From Actinomycetales bacterium (GTDB lineage: Bacteria; Actinomycetota; Actinomycetes; Actinomycetales; Dermatophilaceae): a stretch of DNA of 64,000 bases. Both the position numbers and the translations under genes were made by a program. The stretch's first letter is position 1. Each line of letters begins with the position of its first letter. A model generated the notes under the pieces. The model did no database searches, had not been told where the DNA came from, and worked only from the letters and a program-made list of their open reading frames with translations. This document shows positions 1 through 8,250 of the stretch, one piece after another. Where the stretch lies: positions 53,038-117,037 of the forward strand of contig JADJVX010000012.1 in NCBI GenBank assembly GCA_016710385.1. Reading direction: 5' to 3'.

Positions 1-167
1 CCCCAGAAGGTGAAGAACAGATGGGTTTCGATCCCCTCGCCGAGGGCCGCGTTGGCGAGGATGAGGCCGGGGTAGGCCATGTCGAGGTTGCCCTTCGAGC
101 AGATGATGGCCAGCTTGCGGCCACTGCCTGCGGCGTCGTCGAAGGACGGGACGATGGGGGTGCTCAT
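1..167 (-). CDS. DsrE/DsrF/DrsH-like sulfur carrier protein (5' part only)
   Basis: This is the N-terminal 55 codons of a gene that runs off the left edge. It starts at the ATG read from 167 to 165. The visible protein opens with a short leader and then KLAIICSKGNLDMAYPG and LANAALGEGIETHLFFTFWG, the beta-alpha-beta start typical of the DsrE/F-like (DsrE2/peroxiredoxin-like) family, where the Cys after KLAII is conserved. It lies 48 bases behind a DsrC/TusE-like gene and an SQR-type oxidoreductase on the same strand, so it probably belongs to one operon handling protein-bound persulfide. The function is inferred from the family and neighbours; the C-terminal half cannot be seen. Confidence 0.75.
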   Translation of the reverse strand, partial: MSTPIVPSFDDAAGSGRKLAIICSKGNLDMAYPGLILANAALGEGIETHLFFTFW

Positions 168-215
168 GATGGACTCGCTTCTCGGAGTGGGGAACTCAAG
201 GTGGGTGGCGCTGGC

Positions 216-530
216 TCAGACACAGCCCTTGGGCTTCTGCAGCCCGGCGATGTAGGACATCTTCTTGGCCGGTTTGCCGGGGAAGAGCGCGAAGAGCTCC
301 TTGACCGGTATGCCGCCCACCGTCGAGACCCGGCGCAACGTCGCGGTCTCTTTCTGGGTCTGGAAGTCCGTGCGCAGGAAGCGGATCGGCGCCCAGTGTG
401 CCTCGGTGAGGGTGATGCCGATGTTGGCTGCGAGGGTCTCGGCAAGCGCTTCGTCCCACTGCTCGGGCTTGGTGAGGAAGCCCTCGGCGTCGACGTCGAT
501 CTCGCGACCGGCGATGGTCGTGACTGGCAT
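216..530 (-). CDS. DsrC/TusE-family sulfur relay protein
   Basis: This 104-residue protein matches the DsrC/TusE fold in length and order. It has an N-terminal IAGREIDVDAEGFL segment, a WDEALAETLAANIGITLTE helix, the HW near the centre and the C-terminal tail LQKPKGCV with the penultimate Cys that carries persulfide. The second upstream Cys found in dissimilatory DsrC is absent, so it looks like a single-Cys TusE-type carrier rather than a sulfite-reductase partner. It sits 29 bases downstream of the SQR gene and upstream of a DsrE-like gene. A role in accepting sulfane sulfur from SQR is an inference. The call to the family is firm. Confidence 0.88.
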   Translation of the reverse strand: MPVTTIAGREIDVDAEGFLTKPEQWDEALAETLAANIGITLTEAHWAPIRFLRTDFQTQKETATLRRVSTVGGIPVKELFALFPGKPAKKMSYIAGLQKPKGCV

Positions 531-559
531 GGTGCGTGGTTCTCCTTGTGCGTGGTTGG

Positions 560-1792
560 CTATTCGACGTTCTTGCCCGACATGGACATTGCCGCGGGCA
601 ATGGCATCGGGCGGCCCGGCAGCAGGATGTTCCAGTAGATGTGGCGGAACGCGAGCTTGCCGAGGTGGTTGGCGCGAGACTCCTTGAGCAGGCTCATCGG
701 GCCGACTTTCGGCAGCGGGAAGGTGCCGGTGAGCGGCTCAGTGTCGTAGTTGAAGTCCAGCAACAGGGCCTTGCCGCCGCCGGACTCGACGAAGCAGTTG
801 GCGTGCCCGTCGAAGGAGTGGGTCATCGGCTTTCCGGCAGCCAGCTGCAGGAAGTTCTCGACGAAGATCTCCACCGAGAAGTGCGCGACCGACCCCGCCT
901 TGGAGGTCGGCAGGTTGCTGGCATCGCCCAGCGCGAAGATCGTGTCGTATGCCGTGGAGCGCATGGTGTGCTTGTCGACCGGCACGTAGTTGAGCTCGTC
1001 GCCCAGGCCCGACCGGGCGACGAAGTCGGCGCCCATGTTGAGCGGCACGGTGACGAGCAGGTCGTAGGCAACCTCGCGTTCGTCGTAGGACACGATGACT
1101 TTGCGCTCCTGGTCGACGCGCTCGATCATGAAGTCGGGCTCGACGGGGATATTGCGCTGCTCGAGGTGGTGGCCGAGTTCGCGGCTGGCGACCGGCTTGG
1201 TGAAGGCCCCGTCCAACGGCGTGACGTAGACGATCTCGCTGCGCTCGCGCAGCCCGCGCTCGCGCAGGTAGTCGTCGGCGAGCATGACGAACTCCAGCGG
1301 GGCGACCGGGCACTTGATCGGCAACTCGGTGATGTGCATGACCACTCGGCCACCGTCGAAGCGCCGCAGCGCATCGCGCAGGGCGATGGCGCCCTCGAAG
1401 GTGTAGAACTCCCCGACGCTGCGGTGCCACTCGTCCCCGAGCATCCCGGGGGTCTGGTCGGGACGCGGTGTCGTGCCGGTGGCGATGACGAGGTAGTCGT
1501 AGGCGATCTCGCGGCCACCCTCGAGGCGCACCAGTTTGGCCTCGGGCTCGACGATGTCGACCTCGCCCATGACGAGCTCGACGCCTTCGGCGAGGAAGGT
1601 GTGCATCGAACGGCGCACCTGCTCAGGGGTATTGATGCCGAACGGGATGAACAGATACCCCGGTTGGTAGTCGTGGATGTCGTCCTTGTCTATGACGATC
1701 ACCCGCCAGTCGCTGCGGTCCAGCCGGGCGCTGAGCTTGTTGGCGATCATCGTCCCGGCGGTGCCGCCGCCGAGGATCAACACGGTCTTCAT
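560..1792 (-). CDS. sqr: Sulfide:quinone oxidoreductase-like FAD flavoprotein
   Basis: This is a 410-residue FAD-dependent oxidoreductase of the SQR family, which oxidises sulfide and passes electrons to membrane quinone. The protein opens with MKTVLILGGGTAG (FAD-binding GxGxxG-type loop), has a second nucleotide-binding stretch YLVIATGTTP, two well-placed cysteines (IKCPVAPLEF and ANCFVESGGG) able to form the redox pair, and a C-terminal amphipathic tail for membrane contact. The ATG at 1792 was chosen over the upstream one at 1846 because it starts directly at the FAD motif and has GGGAGGA upstream. It leads a minus-strand operon with the TusE-like and DsrE-like genes and faces a CstR-like regulator across a shared operator. 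Confidence 0.85.
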   Translation of the reverse strand: MKTVLILGGGTAGTMIANKLSARLDRSDWRVIVIDKDDIHDYQPGYLFIPFGINTPEQVRRSMHTFLAEGVELVMGEVDIVEPEAKLVRLEGGREIAYDYLVIATGTTPRPDQTPGMLGDEWHRSVGEFYTFEGAIALRDALRRFDGGRVVMHITELPIKCPVAPLEFVMLADDYLRERGLRERSEIVYVTPLDGAFTKPVASRELGHHLEQRNIPVEPDFMIERVDQERKVIVSYDEREVAYDLLVTVPLNMGADFVARSGLGDELNYVPVDKHTMRSTAYDTIFALGDASNLPTSKAGSVAHFSVEIFVENFLQLAAGKPMTHSFDGHANCFVESGGGKALLLDFNYDTEPLTGTFPLPKVGPMSLLKESRANHLGKLAFRHIYWNILLPGRPMPLPAAMSMSGKNVE

Positions 1793-1860
1793 GATGGTGG
1801 TGCTTCCTCCCAGAGATGCGCCGGCGCGTGGTGCCGGTGCGCTCAATCCCTAGCTCGACC

Positions 1861-1876
1861 ATACCCCTGCGGGTAT
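1861..1876. promoter_or_regulatory. CsoR/CstR-type operator
   Basis: ATACCCCTGCGGGTAT is an inverted repeat (ATACCC-N4-GGGTAT) of the kind bound by CsoR/CstR-family repressors. It lies in the 175-base gap between the divergent SQR operon and the CstR-like gene, 69 bases before the SQR start and 92 before the regulator start, so one repressor could control both directions. The match to the family consensus is seen directly; binding by this regulator is inferred. Confidence 0.75.
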
Positions 1877-1967
1877 GCTTGCCCAGGTGGCCAAAGGTCC
1901 CCACCGCATGTGCCCTACCGCACAGTCGCTGCCCTCGTCTGAGGGTCCGGAATGCAAGGATGTGCCC

Positions 1968-2246
1968 ATGACGACCGTGCACCTCACGCCCGAGGAGCTC
2001 ACCAAGCTCGCCAACCGCCTGCGCCGCGCCCAGGGCCAGATCGGCGGCGTGCTGCGGATGATCGAAGAGGGCCGCGAGTGCCAGGACATCGTCATGCAGC
2101 TAGCGGCCGTCCGCCGCGCCGTCGACCGGGCCGGTTTCTCGATCATCGCGACCGGCCTCAAGCAGTGTGTGGCCGAGGCTCACGAGCGGGGCGACTCCGA
2201 GGTCGACACCGCCCTCATGGAGAAGCTGTTCATCTCCCTGGCCTGA
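1968..2246 (+). CDS. CstR-like persulfide-sensing repressor (CsoR family)
   Basis: This 92-residue all-helical repressor belongs to the CsoR/RcnR/FrmR (DUF156) family. The key residues are one Cys in GRECQDIV and a second in GLKQC. In copper-sensing CsoR the residue four before the second Cys is His; here it is Gly, which removes a copper ligand and fits the dithiol, persulfide-sensing CstR group. The ATG at 1968 has AAGGA seven bases upstream and leaves the operator at 1861-1876 outside the gene; an earlier in-frame ATG at 1875 would overlap that operator. It is divergent from SQR, TusE-like and DsrE-like genes, as expected for a regulator of sulfide oxidation. Confidence 0.85.
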   Translation: MTTVHLTPEELTKLANRLRRAQGQIGGVLRMIEEGRECQDIVMQLAAVRRAVDRAGFSIIATGLKQCVAEAHERGDSEVDTALMEKLFISLA

Positions 2247-2258
2247 GTGTCGACACGG

Positions 2259-2329
2259 GCGGGTATGCCGTCCGCGGATGGCTCGCCGGGGCATCCCCGC
2301 GCACCTCGCCGACCACACGGCATACCCGC
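2259..2329. terminator. Inverted repeat between convergent genes, built from the GGTATGCCG motif
   Basis: Arms GCGGGTATGCCGT (2259-2271) and ACGGCATACCCGC (2317-2329) are perfectly complementary over 13 bases with a 45-base loop. The pair lies between the convergent CstR-like and macrodomain genes. The long loop makes it a weak terminator candidate, but the position and composition match the tighter hairpins elsewhere in the window. Confidence 0.45.
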
Positions 2330-2331
2330 AG

Positions 2332-2847
2332 TCAGGCGCGCAGCGCCGCAGCGAACTCGTCGTGGAGCCGGTCGCTGAACAGCACGAACCGCACCTGGTC
2401 GATCGCGTCCGCGGGCTCGAATCCGCGCACCGCCGCGACAGCGACCCGGGCGACGGTTGCGCCCGCCCAGCCGTAGACCCCCGCGCTCACGGCGGGAAAG
2501 GAGACGCTGCGAGCACCCACGCGCACCGCCTCCGCGAGGCTCGCGGTGAAGCACGATGCGAGCGCCGCCTCGTCGCGCTCGCCGCGGTGCCAGTTCGGCC
2601 CGACGGTGTGGATGACCCACCGCGCGGGCAGGTTCCCGGCACCGGTCGCCACGGCATACCCCACCGGCAACCCACTCGGGTATGCCGTGCGCCGCACCTC
2701 CCGACACTCCGCCAGCAGGGTCGGCCCGGCCGCGGCGTGGATCGCGCCGTCGACGCCGCCGCCGCCCAAGAGGCTGGAATTGGCCGCATTGACAATGGCA
2801 TCGACCGGCTCGGTGGTGAGATCTCCGCGGACGGCTTCCAGGCGCAT
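2332..2847 (-). CDS. Macrodomain ADP-ribose-binding protein
   Basis: A 171-residue single macrodomain of the MacroD/YmdB type, which removes O-acetyl or ADP-ribose groups. It shows the ligand-binding signatures in order: GDLTTEPVDAIVNAANSSL, the GGGGVDGAIHAAAG loop, GYAVATGAGNL, HTVGPNW and the second loop PAVSAGVYGW. The ATG at 2847 begins just before the first beta strand; longer readings add unrelated sequence. It stands alone, convergent with the CstR-like gene. There is no sign of fusion to a toxin, although TIR-type NAD+ hydrolases occur later in the window; I see no link between them. Confidence 0.9.
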   Translation of the reverse strand: MRLEAVRGDLTTEPVDAIVNAANSSLLGGGGVDGAIHAAAGPTLLAECREVRRTAYPSGLPVGYAVATGAGNLPARWVIHTVGPNWHRGERDEAALASCFTASLAEAVRVGARSVSFPAVSAGVYGWAGATVARVAVAAVRGFEPADAIDQVRFVLFSDRLHDEFAAALRA

Positions 2848-3019
2848 GGCCTCCACGGTAGCCCGGCGTTGTCCACAGCCTCGAGGAGGTGAAGTTGCGT
2901 GGTCGAGGCATTCTGATACCGTCTTCGGCATTGGGGTTAGGGGACAGCGTGGGAGCTGGAGGGGCTAAAGGCCGTCTGAGTACGGCGCCAGCGTGCCCAC
3001 GCCGACGAAGGGGCACATT

Positions 3020-5311
3020 GTGGGCAGGGGTATTTTCGGGCGATTCGTCCGTTTCATTGTTATTGCGGCTCTGGCGGTAGTCGGTACCGTTTCCGCAGGT
3101 GTTCAGCAGGCCTTTGCCGCTGAACTCACCGGGGTCATCACATCGGTCTCCGTGCGCGAAGGCACGGTCGGGGTGTGGGACGCGATGCACGTCGACATCG
3201 GCTATGCCATCCCGGAGGGCTCGCACGCGGGCGACTTCTTCACGCTGGCGCTCGACCCGGCGATGGAGATCGACCCGACGTTGACCTTCACGATCTACGA
3301 CAGCGAGTCCCCGCCGAACCCGGTGGCGACGGCCAAGGTCGTCGACGGCACGATCGTGTTCACGCTGACGAGTTTCGTCGAAAACCACGCCCGGGTGACC
3401 GGCACGGCGTTCGTCGAGTCGGCGTGGACCCGCGGCGAGGTGACTCCGGGGAGCACCAAGACGGTGACCTTCACCGCGGGCAGCGTCATCCTCAAGGACA
3501 CCGTCGAGATCCCGGTGGTCGACACCGATGCGGGCGCCGGCAAGTGGGTCAAGTGGGTGGCCCATCCGACCGACCTCGGACTGCCTGACCGTGACCAGCT
3601 CGTCTGGGGCATCTTCAGCGGGACTCTGACCACGGACATGGTCGGTGCCACCGTGACGATCGTCGACACGCCCGGACCGGGCTCGGCCCTGGAATGCGAC
3701 AAGCCTGGCTTGCCGTACTTCTACGTCTACCAGCAGAACGCCGACGGCACGAAGACCGAGATCCGCAACATGGCCCGGTCGGAGTTCAGCGTGCTCTCGT
3801 GCACCGCCGACCGGGTTGAGGCCACGACCACGGTCACGACCGCGCTCGTGGGCTATGGCGTCGGTCTCTACGGCGCGTCGTATCCGACGGCCACCCAGAC
3901 CCGCTACGACAACAGCGGCAGCGTGAAGATCCTGCAGGAGACGACGCCAGTGAGCAGCTTCGCGGTGCGCTCCACCGGTGGCGGCACCGGCGAGGGCATC
4001 CGCGTTGTCTCGGTGGGTGACTTCGTCTGGCTCGATGCCGACCACGACGGCATCCAGGACGCCGGTGAAGCCGGCATTCCGGGTGTGACTCTCAAGCTCA
4101 CCGGGCCTGGCGGGGCGCCAGTCGTCGACGTCGACGGCACGCCGGTGCTGCCGGTCAAGACCGACGCCAACGGCGCGTATCTCTTCGCCAACCTCCCGGC
4201 GATCCCGGCCGGCTCGTCCTACACGGTCACCGTCGACACGGCGGCGTCGGCCGCGGCCCTCACCGGGTTGTTCCCGACGCTCACCGGTCAGGGGACCACG
4301 GCGACCGACTCCTCGACGGGCTTCGCAGCCTCGGCGGCCGACCTGTCGGCCAACGGTGCCGCCGACCTCACTCTTGACTTCGGCTTCTGGAAGCCGGCAC
4401 CCAAGGTGTCGATCCTCAAGGGCGATGCCGACGGCAACGCCGCCGACACCAGTGACACCGCGGTCGAGCTGGGCTATGAGCCGGGCGGAGTCGACCTGAT
4501 CTTCGCGATCACCAACGAGGGCACCGAGCCGCTCGTCGACGTGGTCGTCAGTGACTCATCCACCAACGGCACGGTGTCCGGACTGGCCTGCGCCTTTGAC
4601 GAGGCCAACGAGGGTGCCCCCACGTCGGGCACGACGTGGGCCGGACCGTTCCCGGTGGGGGCGAGCTTCACCTGCACGGCCACCCTGTCGGGTGTCATGG
4701 CAGCAGCCGGTGAGCACGTCGATATCGCCACGGCCACCGGCACGGGTCAGGCCTCGGGAGTCACGGTCACCGACGAGAACCGCTACTACGCGACGGTGAC
4801 CCCGTTGCCGACGCCCGGTGTGACGATCGTCAAGAAGGACACTGCGGGCAACGACGCCGACAGCACCACCGCTGCCGTCGTGCTGCCGGCCGGTGCCACC
4901 GGGCTGGCGTTCACGGTGACCAACACCGGCACCGAGGCGCTGCGCGAGGTGACGGTCAGCGACGCGGTCGTCAGCGGCGGCACGGTCTCCGGCCTGAGCT
5001 GCACCTTCCCAGACGGCTCGACGGGCACGGCCTGGGCCGGCCCGTTCGCGGTCGGGGCATCCTTCCCGTGCACGGCGACACTCACCGGCGTCCCCGCCGG
5101 GGTCATGCACCAGGACGTCGCCACGGTGACCGGGAAGGGTGAGGTGACCGGCAAGGTCGTCACCTCGACCAACCCTTACTTCGCGACCGTGCCCATGCCT
5201 GCGTTGCCCCACACCGGCAGCGACAGCGACCGGCTGCTCGGTTTCGGGCTGCTCTTCGGCCTGGTCGGTGCCCTGTGCCTCGGCGTCGCTCGGCGTCGCC
5301 GCAGCGCGTAA
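3020..5311 (+). CDS. LPXTG-anchored surface protein with SdrD B-like and DUF11-type repeats
   Basis: This 763-residue secreted wall protein has an N-terminal signal peptide (positively charged GRFVR, then FIVIAALAVVGTVSAG, cleavage near QAFA-AE). An N-terminal adhesin-like region follows, then one SdrD B-like domain with the calcium-loop signature GDFVWLDADHDGIQDAGE around residues 330-445. Two related repeats at about 465-590 and 600-720 contain VTNTGTEALREVTVSD-type and GPFAVGASFPCTATL-type segments. It ends with the sorting signal LPHTG, a hydrophobic helix and RRRRSA. GTG 3020 is preferred because AAGGGG precedes it; GTG 2993 is an in-frame alternative. It is probably covalently attached by a sortase that is not in this window, and a hairpin follows it. 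Confidence 0.85.
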   Translation: MGRGIFGRFVRFIVIAALAVVGTVSAGVQQAFAAELTGVITSVSVREGTVGVWDAMHVDIGYAIPEGSHAGDFFTLALDPAMEIDPTLTFTIYDSESPPNPVATAKVVDGTIVFTLTSFVENHARVTGTAFVESAWTRGEVTPGSTKTVTFTAGSVILKDTVEIPVVDTDAGAGKWVKWVAHPTDLGLPDRDQLVWGIFSGTLTTDMVGATVTIVDTPGPGSALECDKPGLPYFYVYQQNADGTKTEIRNMARSEFSVLSCTADRVEATTTVTTALVGYGVGLYGASYPTATQTRYDNSGSVKILQETTPVSSFAVRSTGGGTGEGIRVVSVGDFVWLDADHDGIQDAGEAGIPGVTLKLTGPGGAPVVDVDGTPVLPVKTDANGAYLFANLPAIPAGSSYTVTVDTAASAAALTGLFPTLTGQGTTATDSSTGFAASAADLSANGAADLTLDFGFWKPAPKVSILKGDADGNAADTSDTAVELGYEPGGVDLIFAITNEGTEPLVDVVVSDSSTNGTVSGLACAFDEANEGAPTSGTTWAGPFPVGASFTCTATLSGVMAAAGEHVDIATATGTGQASGVTVTDENRYYATVTPLPTPGVTIVKKDTAGNDADSTTAAVVLPAGATGLAFTVTNTGTEALREVTVSDAVVSGGTVSGLSCTFPDGSTGTAWAGPFAVGASFPCTATLTGVPAGVMHQDVATVTGKGEVTGKVVTSTNPYFATVPMPALPHTGSDSDRLLGFGLLFGLVGALCLGVARRRRSA

Positions 5312-5337
5312 CTCTCCTCCCCCTGAGCGGGGGATAG

Positions 5338-5373
5338 CGATGGGGGCTCGGCCACACGGCCGGGCCCCCATCG
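5338..5373 (+). terminator. Rho-independent-type hairpin after the surface-protein gene
   Basis: A strong GC hairpin with arms starting CGATGGGGGC and ending GCCCCCATCG, interrupted by one mismatch and closed by an ACAC loop, lies 27 bases after the surface-protein stop codon and before the clpB promoter region. No long T-run follows, as is usual in high-GC actinobacteria. Confidence 0.7.
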
Positions 5374-5410
5374 ACGTGTTGGGGTGGGTGACCCACCGTC
5401 GGTATGGCGA

Positions 5411-5433
5411 AGTTGAGTGGAATAGACTCAACT
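5411..5433. promoter_or_regulatory. HAIR element (HspR operator) upstream of clpB
   Basis: AGTTGAGT-N7-ACTCAACT is a perfect 8-bp inverted repeat matching the HAIR consensus CTTGAGT-N7-ACTCAAG bound by the repressor HspR. It lies 89 bases upstream of the ClpB start, where actinobacterial clpB operators are expected. Heat-shock control of the downstream gene is inferred from this match. Confidence 0.85.
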
Positions 5434-5521
5434 TTGTCGGGGTTGCCGCACCAGAGACCCCACCCGCTGACCCGAGACCCATCCAGGTGAGCATTCGGGC
5501 GAACAGGAGCACACGGCATAC

Positions 5522-8138
5522 ATGGATCTGAAGCTGACCACGAAGGCGCAGGAAGCGCTGTCGGCTGCCGTCCGCGCGGCGGCGGCGGCCGGCCACCCCC
5601 ACACTGAACCCGCCCACCTGCTCAAGGCGCTGACCGAGCAGTCGGACACGACGACCGGTCCACTGCTGCAGGCGACCGGTTCCAGGCTCGCCGCGGCTGC
5701 CGAGGCGGCCCGCACGGCACATGCCGGTATGCCGTCCGCCTCGGGTTCCAGCGTGTCGGCGCCGGGGCTGTCCCGGTCGGCCATGGCTGCGCTGGAGTCG
5801 GCCCGCGAGCTCATGGTGGCCATGGGCGACACCTTCGTGTCGACCGACCACCTGCTCTATGGCGTGGCCAAGGCCACCGGACGCTCGCTCGGCCTGGACG
5901 CTGACGCGATCAAGACCACGATCCCGACATTGCGCGGTGGCCGTCAGGTCGACTCCGAGAACCCCGAGGGCACCTTCGACGCACTGGCGAAATACGGCAC
6001 CGACCTCACCGCGCGCGCTCGCGAAGGGAAGCTCGACCCGGTCATCGGGCGCGACGCCGAGATCCGGCGGGTCGTGCAAGTGCTGTCGCGGCGCACCAAG
6101 AACAACCCCGTGCTCATCGGCGAGCCCGGCGTCGGCAAGACCGCCGTCGTCGAGGGGCTGGCCCAGCGGATCGTCGACGGCGACGTGCCCGAGAGTCTGC
6201 GCGGCAAGAAGCTCATCAGTCTCGACCTGGGCGCGATGGTCGCCGGTGCCAAGTACCGCGGCGAGTTCGAGGAGCGGCTCAAGGCCGTCCTCGAAGAGAT
6301 CAAGAACGCCGAAGGCCAGGTCGTCACGTTCATCGACGAGCTGCACACCGTGGTCGGTGCCGGAGCGACCGGAGACTCGGCCATGGATGCGGGCAACATG
6401 CTCAAGCCGCTGCTAGCCCGCGGCGAGCTGCGGATGGTCGGCGCAACCACCCTGGACGAATACCGCGAGCGCATCGAGAAGGACCCCGCCCTGGAGCGGC
6501 GCTTCCAGCAGGTCTTCGTCGGCGAGCCCTCGGTCGAGGACACCATCGCGATCCTGCGCGGGCTCAAGGAGCGTTACGAAGCGCACCACAAGGTCGAGAT
6601 CGAAGACGCGGCGCTCGTCGCGGCGGCCACCCTCTCGGACCGCTACATCACTGGCCGGCAGCTGCCGGACAAGGCCATCGACCTCGTCGACGAGGCCGCG
6701 TCCCGGCTGCGCATGGAGATCGACTCCTCGCCGGTCGAGATCGACACCCTGCAACGCCAGGTCGACCGGATGCGCATGGAAGAACTGCACCTGGCTAAGG
6801 AAACCGACGCCGCCTCGATCGACCGGTTGGAGCGGCTGCGCGCCGAAATGGCTGACAAGAGTGAGCAGTTGGCTGCGCTCACGGCCCGCTGGGAGGCCGA
6901 GAAGTCTGGCCTCAACCGGGTCGGTGAACTCAAGGCGCGCCTGGACGACCTGCGCACCCAAGCCGACCGGCTGCAACGGGAGGCCAACTACGAGGGCGCC
7001 GCACGACTGCTCTATGGCGAGATCCCTGCGCTCGAGAAGGAACTCGCCGCCGCCAGCGAGGCGGAGGCGACAATCCGCGCGGGAGCCGGCGGCACGGCAT
7101 ACGGGCTGGGTGGCTCTGCCATTCCCCGATGTCATGGTGAAGGACCGCGTCGGACCTGACGACATCGCCGAGGTCATCTCGGCGTGGACCGGCATCCCGG
7201 CCGGGCGTCTGCTGCAGGGCGAGACCGAGAAGCTGCTGCATATGGAGCAGCTCATCGGCGCACGCCTGATCGGGCAGGCCGAAGCGGTGCGTGCGGTGTC
7301 CGACGCCGTGCGGCGCTCGCGCGCCGGACTGGCTGACCCCGACCGGCCGACCGGGTCGTTCCTCTTCCTCGGGCCGACCGGTGTGGGCAAGACCGAGCTG
7401 GCCAAGTCGCTGGCCGACTTCCTCTTCGACGACGAGCGCGCCATGGTGCGCATCGACATGTCGGAGTATTCCGAGCGGCACGCGGTCGCGCGCCTCATCG
7501 GGGCGCCGCCCGGCTATGTCGGCTACGAAGAGGGCGGGCAGCTGACCGAGGCGGTGCGGCGCCGGCCCTATTCGGTCGTGCTGCTCGACGAGGTCGAGAA
7601 GGCGCACCCGGAGACCTTCGACATCCTGCTGCAGGTGCTCGACGACGGCCGACTCACCGACGGTCAGGGCCGCACCGTCGACTTCCGCAACGTCATCCTC
7701 GTGATGACCTCCAACCTCGGCTCGGCCTTCCTTGTCGACCCGACGCTGTCGGAGGCTGCCAAGCGGGATGCCGTCATGGGGGTGGTGCGGGCGTCGTTCA
7801 AACCGGAGTTCCTCAACCGGCTCGACGAGGTGGTCGTCTTCGACCCGCTCTCGACCGCCGAGTTGGCCAAGATCGTCGACCTGCAGGTGCGGGCGCTGTC
7901 CTCGCGGCTGGCTGATCGGCGGATCACCCTCGAAGTGACCGACGCGGCCCGCGAGTGGCTGGCCCTGACCGGCTACGACCCGGCATACGGTGCTCGTCCG
8001 TTGCGCCGGCTGGTGCAGCGCGAGATCGGTGACCGGCTGGCTCGGGCCTTGTTGGCCGGCGAGGTGCGCGACGGCGCCACGGTTGTGATCGACCGTGACT
8101 CAACCCGCCCGGACGCCGACGGCCTCCTGCTGCGCTGA
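5522..8138 (+). pseudogene. clpB: ClpB protein disaggregase, frame broken by a single-base shift
   Basis: Together the two frames encode a full-length ClpB of about 870 residues, a hexameric AAA+ chaperone that works with DnaK to dissolve aggregates. Frame one (from ATG 5522) gives the Clp_N domain, the first ATPase domain (Walker A GEPGVGKT, Walker B VVTFIDE) and the coiled-coil middle domain, then stops at 7159. The other frame resumes with VKDRVGPDDIAEVISAWTG near 7134 and gives the second ATPase domain (Walker A GPTGVGKT, Walker B VVLLDEVEK, sensor GARPLRR), ending at 8138. The shift falls between about 7085 and 7133, in the linker before domain two. Everything else is intact, so a sequencing error is as likely as a real mutation. 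A HAIR box lies upstream and a perfect hairpin downstream. Confidence 0.85.
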
Positions 8139-8197
8139 TCCCGCGGTCCGGGTCTTCGCCTCCGCCGAAGTCCCACTGCCGTTTCGGCAACGAGATC

Positions 8198-8243
8198 AGG
8201 GTATGCCGGGCACCCGCCAGATTTGCGGTGCCCGGCATACCCT
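8198..8243. terminator. Perfect 17-bp hairpin after clpB containing paired GGTATGCCG motifs
   Basis: The arms at 8198-8214 and 8227-8243 (AGGGTATGCCGGGCACC and its exact complement) enclose a 12-base loop. It lies 60 bases after the ClpB stop and just before the TPR gene start at 8251, so it should end clpB transcription. Each arm carries one copy of the iterated GGTATGCCG motif. Confidence 0.75.
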
Positions 8244-8250
8244 CGGAACT

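Noticed and set aside
2180..4045. Long minus-strand frames opposite the macrodomain and surface-protein genes
   Set aside because: They are high-GC shadow frames; the opposite-strand proteins have clear domains, signal peptide and sorting signal.
8198..8243. The perfect hairpins with GGTATGCCG arms as insertion-sequence ends
   Set aside because: No transposase lies between or near such pairs, loops are only 4-45 bases, and the same motif is scattered inside ordinary genes.
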